DNA of 15,005 nt from JBFHNV01 sp965365655 (lineage in GTDB: Bacteria; Pseudomonadota; Gammaproteobacteria; HK1): NCBI GenBank assembly GCA_965365655.1, contig CBDUCN010000105.1, positions 1-15,005 on the forward strand. The letters run 5' to 3'. Below the pieces are notes generated by a model, which was given only the letters and a program-made list of their open reading frames with translations, did not search any database and had not been told where the DNA came from. Shown piece after piece: positions 8,268 through 13,779 of this stretch; the stretch's first letter is position 1, and every line of letters begins with the position of its first letter. The position numbers and the translations under genes were made by a program.

Positions 8268-8687
8268 TCAGCCGCGCGGAGCGGCGTAGAGGATCATCTG
8301 CGTGCAGCGGAACAGGGCGATCGTCCTGCCGGTCTCGCGATGGGTGACGACGGCATCCCACACCTGCGTGGTGCGGCCGCGGTGCGACACCGTCGCGGTG
8401 CACTCGACGGTGCCGTCGCGGGCGGTGCCGAGATGGTTGGACTTGAGCTCGATGGTGGTGAAGCCGCTCGCACCCTCGGGCAGGTGCGCGCGGCAGCCGA
8501 AGCCGGCGCAGGTGTCGGCCAGCGTCACGACGCTGCCGGCGTGCAGGTAGCCGTTCGGCGCGAGATGTCGCGCCTCGACCGCGAGCTCGCCGTGAATCTG
8601 CGCGTCGGCGACGCGCGTGATCCTGAGCCCCAGGTGTCCAGGCAGCGTGTTCGCCGACTGCCGGTTGAACTCCTCGGGACTGATCAT
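8268..8687 (-). CDS. PaaI-like hotdog-fold thioesterase
   Basis: A 139-residue single-domain protein with hotdog-fold features: a start region of the type EEFNRQSANTLPGHLGL, then HLAPNGYLHAGSVVTLADTCAG, where the HAG region begins the central helix, then FTTIELKSNHLGTAR. By family, such enzymes hydrolyse acyl-CoA (often aromatic-CoA or hydroxybenzoyl-CoA) thioesters in the cytoplasm. The catalytic acid is probably the Asp in TLADTCAG. Start: ATG 8687 gives the usual length. ATG 8714 adds nine residues but is directly abutted by a 10-bp GC hairpin (8715-8737) and has no ribosome site, so I prefer 8687 although its own site is also weak. It lies 53 nt after the aldolase stop and 46 nt before the LOG gene; co-transcription is likely. 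Confidence 0.87.
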   Translation of the reverse strand: MISPEEFNRQSANTLPGHLGLRITRVADAQIHGELAVEARHLAPNGYLHAGSVVTLADTCAGFGCRAHLPEGASGFTTIELKSNHLGTARDGTVECTATVSHRGRTTQVWDAVVTHRETGRTIALFRCTQMILYAAPRG

Positions 8688-8714
8688 CGTGTGAGCCGTG
8701 GTCCTGTCTGGCAT

Positions 8715-8737
8715 CGCGCGCGCGAGCCGCGCGCGCG
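8715..8737 (-). repeat. Perfect (CG)5 hairpin between aldolase and thioesterase genes
   Basis: CGCGCGCGCG (8715-8724), AGC, CGCGCGCGCG (8728-8737): a perfect 10-bp inverted repeat with a 3-nt loop. It ends 3 nt from the aldolase stop codon and touches the upstream ATG of the thioesterase. There is no T-run. Alternating CG tracts can also adopt Z-DNA. It may slow ribosomes or protect the upstream mRNA segment; that is inference. Confidence 0.6.
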
Positions 8738-8740
8738 GTG

Positions 8741-9502
8741 TCAGTGCCTGAAGCTCGGGTCCATGCGGTCCAGCATGCGCAGCAGGCCCGGCCACTCGCG
8801 CGCGCCGCGCGGCTCCTCGGCGGGGCGCCCGTACTCCTGCAGGCCCTTCACGGCCTCCTCGTCGGGGAGGATGTACTCCGTTCCGGCGGTGAGCACGTCG
8901 ACCTGGATCTTGCACGACATCTCCAGGTAGTAGAGGTACCAGAACGCCTCTGCCGCCGTGCGCCCGCACGCCAGCAGACCGTGGTTGTGCAGCACCATCA
9001 GATAGTTGTCGCCCAGATCCCGGCCCAGCGCGTCGCACTCCTCCTCGTCGGAGGTGACCTGCGCGTAGTCGTGGTAGGCGACCGTGCCGCGGATGATGTT
9101 CGAGTGCTGCGACAGCGGCAGCAGGCCGCACTTCATCGCCGACACCGCGACGCCCGCGCGGCTGTGGGTGTGCAGCACGTAGTTGATCTCGGGGCGCGCC
9201 TTGAGCACGGCGGTATGGATCAGGTGACCGGCATTGTTGTACTCGGCGCCCGGCGGCGCGAGCACGTTGCCGTCGAAGTCCGCCTTCACGAGGGACGACG
9301 CCGTGATCTCGTCGAAGAACAGGCCGTAGGGGTTGATCAGGTAGTGGCCCGGCTCATCGGGCACCCGCGCCGAGATGTGGGTGTAGATGAGGTCGGTCCA
9401 GCCGTAGCGCACGAACAGGCGGTACAGCGCGGCGAGGTCCACCCGCGTCTGCCACTCCGATTCGGAGCAGGTGGGGCGTAGCGATTCGGCGGCGGCGCTC
9501 AT
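8741..9502 (-). CDS. Class II aldolase/adducin-family protein
   Basis: A 253-residue zinc enzyme of the class II aldolase/adducin head family (relatives of L-fuculose-phosphate aldolase and L-ribulose-5-phosphate 4-epimerase). Seen: THISARVP (41-48), YLINPYGLFFDEITASSLV (54-72), the metal-binding HTH at 111-113 within NYVLHTHSRAG, and a third ligand in LHNHGLLACG (His172/His174). ATG 9502 is supported by GGAGG 7 nt upstream, one of the best sites here. Members without a clear sugar-phosphate pathway nearby are common and act on varied hydroxy or keto acids; no sugar kinase or isomerase is adjacent, so the substrate is unassigned. It heads a run with thioesterase, LOG and amidase genes. Confidence 0.92.
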   Translation of the reverse strand: MSAAAESLRPTCSESEWQTRVDLAALYRLFVRYGWTDLIYTHISARVPDEPGHYLINPYGLFFDEITASSLVKADFDGNVLAPPGAEYNNAGHLIHTAVLKARPEINYVLHTHSRAGVAVSAMKCGLLPLSQHSNIIRGTVAYHDYAQVTSDEEECDALGRDLGDNYLMVLHNHGLLACGRTAAEAFWYLYYLEMSCKIQVDVLTAGTEYILPDEEAVKGLQEYGRPAEEPRGAREWPGLLRMLDRMDPSFRH

Positions 9503-9531
9503 CTCGGATCCTCCCGGGTGGTCTGCGCGGT

Positions 9532-9562
9532 GGCCGCCGATTGTAGGCGACAGGCGGCGGCC
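9532..9562. repeat. Inverted repeat GGCCGCCG / CGGCGGCC upstream of the aldolase
   Basis: A perfect 8-bp inverted repeat, 9532-9539 against 9555-9562, with a 15-nt spacer. The spacer contains the minus-strand TACAAT listed separately, so this may be an operator flanking the -10 region or an unrelated hairpin. It lies 30-60 nt upstream of the aldolase start. Confidence 0.4.
9540..9545 (-). promoter_or_regulatory. Candidate -10 box (TACAAT) for the aldolase-led gene run
   Basis: Minus-strand TACAAT matches the sigma-70 -10 consensus at five of six positions, which is unusual in such G+C-rich DNA, and lies 37 nt upstream of the aldolase ATG. The -35 region is poor (GCCCAC-like), so an activator or chance must be considered. 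If real, it would drive aldolase, thioesterase, LOG and perhaps amidase. Confidence 0.3.
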
Positions 9563-9588
9563 GTGGGCGCCACCCCGCCGCCCGTGCG

Positions 9589-9960
9589 TCAGGCCCTGAG
9601 CCAGCCGTCGCCGTGGCCCCTGCGGCGCGGCGGCTCCGGCGGCAGCCCCGCGAGACGCTCGCGCAGCCGCGTGAACAGGTGCCCGAGGTCGATCTGCGGG
9701 TCCAGCGGCGCCGTCGCGAGGTTGCCGACGCTCACCCCGTGCAGCTCCTCGCGCACGTAGGCGCGCACCCAGTGCGGCACCACGCCGAAGCGGAAGTAGC
9801 GCTGCAGGTAGCCGTCGATGCGGCCGCGCGACGCGGTGCGGCCGAAGGCGTGGCTGAACGCGGACAGGAACACGATCTCGAAGTCCTCGTAGGGCCATGA
9901 CGGGCCCTGGTCGAACGGGTCGAGATCCCAGATGCTGCAGCGCGTGCGGTTGCGTGCCAT
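9589..9960 (-). CDS. Hypothetical protein, 123 residues, no family recognised
   Basis: I do not recognise this protein. It is soluble-looking with no signal peptide or membrane helix. It has an aromatic N-terminal half, with CSIWDLDPFDQGPSWPYEDF at 8-27, then a basic stretch (RIDGYLQRYFRFG) and an Arg-rich, Pro-rich C-terminus (RRRGHGDGWLRA). The start is well supported: ATG 9960 has GGAGG 5 nt upstream. The open frame upstream to 10524 uses codons out of character (AAA, CGA, AGG, TTT) in its A+T-rich part, so it is not coding. It lies 86 nt upstream of the aldolase on the same strand. The stop TGA is followed by ordinary G+C-rich DNA. Confidence that it is a real gene rests on the ribosome site and the spacing. 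Confidence 0.7.
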   Translation of the reverse strand: MARNRTRCSIWDLDPFDQGPSWPYEDFEIVFLSAFSHAFGRTASRGRIDGYLQRYFRFGVVPHWVRAYVREELHGVSVGNLATAPLDPQIDLGHLFTRLRERLAGLPPEPPRRRGHGDGWLRA

Positions 9961-9965
9961 GGCCA

Positions 9966-9970
9966 CCTCC
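9966..9970 (-). promoter_or_regulatory. Strong ribosome binding site (GGAGG) for the hypothetical gene
   Basis: Minus-strand GGAGG, 5 nt before the ATG at 9960. It decides the start and is the main evidence that this small frame is translated. Confidence 0.7.
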
Positions 9971-10020
9971 GTGTCGCGGGAGCCGCGGCGGACGGCAGGG
10001 CCGCGCCACGGTGCCGGTTC

Positions 10021-10072
10021 ATGGGAAAAATGCCTAAACCGCTTTCGGCCGCACGGGCAGGGGACTTTAGTG
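10021..10072 (-). promoter_or_regulatory. A+T-rich promoter-like island upstream of the hypothetical gene
   Basis: In a gap of about 220 bp, this stretch is conspicuously richer in A and T than its surroundings (ATGGGAAAAATGCCTAAACC at 10021-10040; GGGGACTTTAG at 10060-10070). It carries CTAAA (10034-10038) opposite TTTAG (10066-10070), an inverted pair 27 nt apart. I cannot define a clean -35/-10 pair. It is probably the control region of the hypothetical gene and possibly of the aldolase run behind it. Confidence 0.35.
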
Positions 10073-10095
10073 TCGGCGGTCACACTGCCGGTGGA

Positions 10096-10116
10096 CGCCG
10101 CCCGGTGCAGGCGGCG
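10096..10116 (-). repeat. Hairpin downstream of the LLM oxidoreductase gene
   Basis: CGCCGCC (10096-10102) pairs with GGCGGCG (10110-10116) around a 7-nt loop, about 65-85 nt past the stop of the LLM-class gene. There is no T-run, so it is only a possible Rho-independent-like end structure. Confidence 0.3.
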
Positions 10117-10181
10117 GTGACTGGCGCAGCGCGTCGCGCACCCGCGCCGCGGCGGGCGGGACGCGCGCCGGGGGCGGCGCG

Positions 10182-11228
10182 TCAGCCCGGCGTGCGGTGG
10201 CCCCGGAAGCGCCGGGGCAGGCGCTGCAGGTCGCGGATGAGGTCCGGGGGCAGTCCCGGCGGCTCGCCCTCCGGCAGGCTCTCCGACACCGCGTCGGACA
10301 GGCCGCCGAAGCGCGCCTCGACGGCGGCGGCCAGGCCGTCCCAGGGCGCCGCGGCGACGAACAGGTCCAGCACGTCGTCCGGCACCTCGCGCGGCATGTC
10401 CTCCCACCGCCCCTGCACCGACAGGCGGTGCAGCTTCGCGCCGAGGTCCTCGAGCCCGTGCTGCTCCCAGACCGGGAAGTAGGTGCGGGTGGAGCCGTAG
10501 AACGCGACGCGCACGCGCACCCACTCACGGCGCCGCGCGACCGTCTCCGCGTCCGGGCCGGTGACCAGGAACCCGCCGCCGCTGACCTCGAAGCGCTCGC
10601 GGGCGCGCCCGCCGCGCGCGAAGCCGGCCTCGAGCTCCGGGATCACGACGTTCTCGAGGTATCGCCGGGTGCAGAACGGGTGCAGGCGCACCCCGTCGCA
10701 CACCTCGCCGGCCACGCGCAGCATCGCCGGGCCCACCGCGGCGATGGTCACCGGCACCGTGCCGTGGCCGCTCGCGCCGGGGCGGAAGTTCGGCGGCATC
10801 AGGTCGAAGCGGTAGTGGCTGCCGTGGAAGTCCAGGGGCTCGCCGTGCTCCCAGCAGCGGAAGATCGCGTCCAGCGCGCGCACGTACTCCTTCATGCGCG
10901 GCGCCGGTGCGCTCCACGGGACGCTGAAACGGCGCTCGTTGTGGCCCTTCACCTGGCTGCCCAGGCCCAGCACGAAGCGCCCGCCGCTGCTCACGTGCAG
11001 ATCCCACGCGGCGTTGGCGACCACCATGGGGCTGCGCGGGAAGCAGATCGCGACCGCGGTGCCGAGCTCCACCCGCTCGGTGACCAGCGTCGCGGCGGCC
11101 AGCGGCAGGAACGGCTCGTGGCGGTTCTCCTGCGTCAGCAGCGCGTCATAGCCGGCCGCCTCCGCGGCGCGGGCCTGCTCCGCGGAGGCTTGCAGGGTGT
11201 CAGCGACGATGCTGGTGGCGACGCGCAC
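10182..11228 (-). CDS. LLM-class (luciferase-like) flavin/F420-dependent oxidoreductase, TIGR03617-like
   Basis: A 348-residue TIM-barrel oxidoreductase of the luciferase-like monooxygenase superfamily. Recognisable parts are the N-terminal strand and helix (AEQARAAEAAGYDALLTQE), then VELGTAVAICFPRSP, the ALDLHVSSGGRF-type segment read here as NAAWDLHVSSGGRFVLGLG, and SQVKGHNERRFSVPW. It most resembles the group annotated as F420-dependent TIGR03617 (MSMEG_2256 type), from memory; whether the cofactor is F420 or FMN cannot be read from sequence, and F420 is uncommon in proteobacteria. The start is a GTG at 11228 with GGTGA about 8 nt upstream. It is divergent from the PilZ gene (123-bp shared gap) and followed by a 221-bp gap, so it is probably transcribed alone. 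Confidence 0.87.
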   Translation of the reverse strand: MRVATSIVADTLQASAEQARAAEAAGYDALLTQENRHEPFLPLAAATLVTERVELGTAVAICFPRSPMVVANAAWDLHVSSGGRFVLGLGSQVKGHNERRFSVPWSAPAPRMKEYVRALDAIFRCWEHGEPLDFHGSHYRFDLMPPNFRPGASGHGTVPVTIAAVGPAMLRVAGEVCDGVRLHPFCTRRYLENVVIPELEAGFARGGRARERFEVSGGGFLVTGPDAETVARRREWVRVRVAFYGSTRTYFPVWEQHGLEDLGAKLHRLSVQGRWEDMPREVPDDVLDLFVAAAPWDGLAAAVEARFGGLSDAVSESLPEGEPPGLPPDLIRDLQRLPRRFRGHRTPG

Positions 11229-11351
11229 TCGCGAAGTTCACCCCACGCCCCGGATGGCGTCAAATGCGCGCGGCCGGGCGTCGCGCTCAAGTCCCGGGTC
11301 GGGCCGCCGAAACAGCGATGGATTGGTCAGGCTCATCCGCAGCGGGGTCCC

Positions 11352-11708
11352 GTGAGCGCACATCTGTTCGAGGCCGTCGAGACGGCGATCATCGAGAACC
11401 GGGTCCAGCCCCGCTACCCCGTCAGCGGCCGCGCGACGCTGCAGGGCGTCGAGGTCGCGGTGCGCAACGTGTCGCGCTCCGGAGCCCAGCTCGCGTGTCC
11501 GCAGCAGCTGTTCGGCAAGGTCACGCCCTTCCTGGACGACGACTGCGTGGAGGTGGCGCTCGAGCTCACGCCGCGCATCGTGGTGCGTGCCGCGGTGGTG
11601 TACGCCAGCCCGCGCGGCGCCGAGGTGCTGATCGGCCTCAAGTTCGACGAGCGCGACGTGACCGGCTGTGCGTGCGTGGACGCGTTGATCCGGCGCCTGG
11701 AAGGCTGA
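11352..11708 (+). CDS. Single-domain PilZ protein (c-di-GMP receptor type)
   Basis: A 118-residue protein consisting of one PilZ domain. Both c-di-GMP binding motifs are present: RVQPR (RxxxR, residues 17-21) and NVSRSG (NxSxxG, residues 39-44), so it should bind the second messenger; proteins lacking these usually do not. The start is a GTG at 11352 with GCGGGG close upstream; the large open frame extending back to 10197 is antisense to the LLM gene. It is the only plus-strand gene in the window, divergent from the LLM oxidoreductase and convergent with the enolase-superfamily gene (28 bp between stops). There is no second domain, so its output must be a partner protein. A link to the pilU gene 7.6 kb away is possible but unproven. 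Confidence 0.88.
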   Translation: MSAHLFEAVETAIIENRVQPRYPVSGRATLQGVEVAVRNVSRSGAQLACPQQLFGKVTPFLDDDCVEVALELTPRIVVRAAVVYASPRGAEVLIGLKFDERDVTGCACVDALIRRLEG

Positions 11709-11736
11709 AGGGCGGGCCCCGTCTCCGCGCGACGCG

Positions 11737-12864
11737 TCAGCCGGCGCGGTGCGCCTCCAGCGCGCCGCGGTCGAAGGCCACGCCGTGGCCCGGGCGCTCC
11801 GGGGCCAGCGCCTCGCCCGCGTCGAGCACCAGCGGGTGCTCGACGAACGCGTCCAGGCCGAAGCCGTGCACTTCGAGGAAGGACGCGTTGGACACCGCGG
11901 CCAGCAGGTGCACGTGCAGGTCGTGCACGCCGTGGGAGGTCACCGGAAGGTTGGCTGCCCGCGCGAGCGTCGCCACCTCCAGCCACGGGGTGATGCCGCC
12001 CAGCGTCGCGAGATCCGGCTCCGGAAAGCTCACCGCGCCGGCCGCGAGGTAGTCGCGGAACTCGTGCACGGTGTGCAGGTTCTCGCCCGCGGCCACCGGC
12101 ACGCCGCCCTCGCGCAGGATGCGTGCGTGGCCGGTGACGTCGTCGGGCAGCGTCGGCTCCTCCAGCCACACCAGGTCCACCTCGCGCAGCGCGCGCGCCG
12201 CGCGCACCGCCTCGTCCACGCTCCAGCGCATGTTGGCGTCGGCCAGCAGCGGGAAGTCCGCGCCCAGGTGCTCGCGCATCGCGGCGGCCCGCGCGACGTC
12301 CTCGTCGAGACGCTCGCGGCCCACCTTCATCTTGATCGCGGTGAAGCCCGCGTCGCGGAAGCCGTCCGCCTGCGCGAGCAGGGCATCCAGCGGGAACTGC
12401 AGGTCGATGCCGCCGGCGTACGCGCGGACCCGGTCGCGGTGTCCGCCCAGGCTGCGCCACAGGGGCTCGCCGGCGCGCTTCGCCTTCAGGTCCCACAGCG
12501 CGACGTCCACGGCCGCGATCGCGAACGCGGCCAGCCCGCCGCGGCCGACGAAGTGCAGGTGCCACCACATGCGGTCCCAGGCCTGTGCGATACGGCGTGG
12601 ATCGAGCCCGCTCAGCAGCGGCGCGAGGTCGTCGCGCAGCAGGCTCGCGACCGCTCCGCCGCCGATCCCGCCCACCGTGTACGTGTAGCCCAGTCCCTCG
12701 GCGCCGTCGCCGTCGGTGACGCGCACCGTGACCAGCGCGAAGTGGCTGATGTCGCCGTGGGTCGAGTCGGAGAGCACCGCCGGCAGCGGCACCCGGTAGT
12801 GGTCCACCCGGATGTCCGCGATGGTTCCCGCGCCGGGTCGCGTCGACGCCCGGCGCGGGCTCAC
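11737..12864 (-). CDS. Mandelate racemase/muconate-lactonizing (enolase superfamily) enzyme
   Basis: A 375-residue enolase-superfamily enzyme with the N-terminal capping domain (14-120) and a barrel domain. Catalytic set: KxK in AIKMKVG (Lys178, Lys180), Mg ligands Asp209 in LADANMRW, Glu235/236 in WLEEP, Glu261 in AAGENL, and an apparent Asp284-His311 dyad (EPDLATLGGI; TSHGVHDLH) with Glu331 in FLEVHG. This combination is that of the MR subgroup: racemases and sugar-acid or hydroxy-acid dehydratases. I cannot assign the substrate. Start GTG 12864 overlaps the SH3 gene stop as GTGA and has GGAG 6 nt upstream. The pairing with a YgiM-like membrane protein is odd functionally. The alternative is that the overlap is positional only. 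Confidence 0.92.
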   Translation of the reverse strand: MSPRRASTRPGAGTIADIRVDHYRVPLPAVLSDSTHGDISHFALVTVRVTDGDGAEGLGYTYTVGGIGGGAVASLLRDDLAPLLSGLDPRRIAQAWDRMWWHLHFVGRGGLAAFAIAAVDVALWDLKAKRAGEPLWRSLGGHRDRVRAYAGGIDLQFPLDALLAQADGFRDAGFTAIKMKVGRERLDEDVARAAAMREHLGADFPLLADANMRWSVDEAVRAARALREVDLVWLEEPTLPDDVTGHARILREGGVPVAAGENLHTVHEFRDYLAAGAVSFPEPDLATLGGITPWLEVATLARAANLPVTSHGVHDLHVHLLAAVSNASFLEVHGFGLDAFVEHPLVLDAGEALAPERPGHGVAFDRGALEAHRAG

Positions 12865-13520
12865 AGCTCGCTCCAGCTCCGCCGCCGGCGCAGGCGCAGC
12901 TTCGGGATGATCAGCCCGAGCAGGATGCCGCCCGCGAGCACGCCGGCGCCGGCCAGGAACCAGTCGCGGTTGCGCGCGTCGGCGAGGCGCTCGTTGTCGC
13001 TCTCCAGGATGCGGTAGCGCTCCTCCAGCTCGGCGCTGCGCGCCTTCAGCGCGCGGTTCTCGTCGCGCATCGCGACCGCGGCGCCGGCGGTGCGCTGCAG
13101 GTCGCTCAGCTCGCCCGCCAGCGACTCCACCTCGCGCTCGAGCTCGGCGCCCGCATCGCGCAGACGCTCGTTCTCGGCGACCACCGCCTGCATCTGCGAC
13201 GCCGCCTCCTCGGCCTGCCTGCGCGCGTCGGCGAGCGCGGCCTCGCTGCGGCTCAGGCGGTCGCGCGCGGCCGGGTCGTCCATCAGGAAGCGGCTGAGGA
13301 TCCAGGCCTCCTCGCCGCCCGGCAGGCGCACCTGGCTCCAGCCCTCGCTCTCGTCCAGCACCTCGATGGGGGTGCCGCTCTCGACCATGCGAACGATGCG
13401 GTTGTCGAGGCCGGGTCCGCTGCGCGCGTCCAGCTTCAGGGAGTCGGTGACGTAGCGCGTGGGCTGTGCCGTCGCGGCGGCGGCGAGCAGGAGCAGGGCG
13501 ATGATGGAAAGCGGGCGCAT
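12861..13520 (-). CDS. ygiM: YgiM-like SH3-domain, coiled-coil, C-terminally anchored membrane protein (TIGR04211 type)
   Basis: A 219-residue exported protein. Residues 1-18 are a signal peptide ending TAQ. A bacterial SH3 domain follows (about 20-80), with RYVTDSLKLDARSGPG and WSQVRLPGGEEAWI. Residues 84-177 form a heptad-like coiled coil rich in Ala, Glu and Arg. A hydrophobic helix (about 184-204) and a basic tail (RLRRRRSW) complete the layout, so the SH3 domain faces the periplasm. The order matches E. coli YgiM. The family's function is uncertain; a cell-envelope role is usual. ATG 13520 is chosen for the signal peptide, with CGGAAC about 8 nt upstream. Its TGA overlaps the next gene's GTG. 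Confidence 0.88.
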   Translation of the reverse strand: MRPLSIIALLLLAAAATAQPTRYVTDSLKLDARSGPGLDNRIVRMVESGTPIEVLDESEGWSQVRLPGGEEAWILSRFLMDDPAARDRLSRSEAALADARRQAEEAASQMQAVVAENERLRDAGAELEREVESLAGELSDLQRTAGAAVAMRDENRALKARSAELEERYRILESDNERLADARNRDWFLAGAGVLAGGILLGLIIPKLRLRRRRSWSEL

Positions 13521-13779
13521 GCGATGTTCCGTGACGGCCGTCCCGCGCGGCCGGGGCCGTGAGCGGGCGCGCCATTCTGCCTCATCACCGGGGGCGAGTT
13601 CGATGCCGCGGCGCGGCGGTTGGTTCGTTTCCGCGCGCCGGTCGTTTCCTGGGCGGGGGCGAACGCGTTGCCGCTGCCGCGATCCATGACCCTCGCGAGC
13701 TACGCGCGGTCGAGCGCGGCGATCGCGTCGCGGCGCACGGCCGCGGTCCTGCGGGTGTCGACGATGCCGATCCGAAGCG
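13521..13779. other. Spacer between the oxidoreductase and YgiM-like genes
   Basis: No well-supported gene. A 27-codon minus-strand frame (13700-13783, GTG start overlapping the oxidoreductase stop) is possible and is discussed as a finding. A loose sigma-70-like CAGAAT (minus, 13574-13579) lies about 54 nt upstream of the YgiM-like start with a poor -35 (CGAACT) 17 nt before it. I would not call this a promoter with confidence. Confidence 0.4.

Noticed and set aside
9961..10075. Upstream extension of the hypothetical protein containing a CPCG motif, recalling a SEC-C metal-binding motif
   Set aside because: Codons there (AAA, CGA, AGG, TTT, CAT) are unlike the rest of the window, the motif lacks the remaining SEC-C residues, and a strong ribosome site marks the start at 9960.
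11749..13017. 422-codon plus-strand frame
   Set aside because: It is antisense to the enolase-superfamily gene, which carries the full catalytic set.
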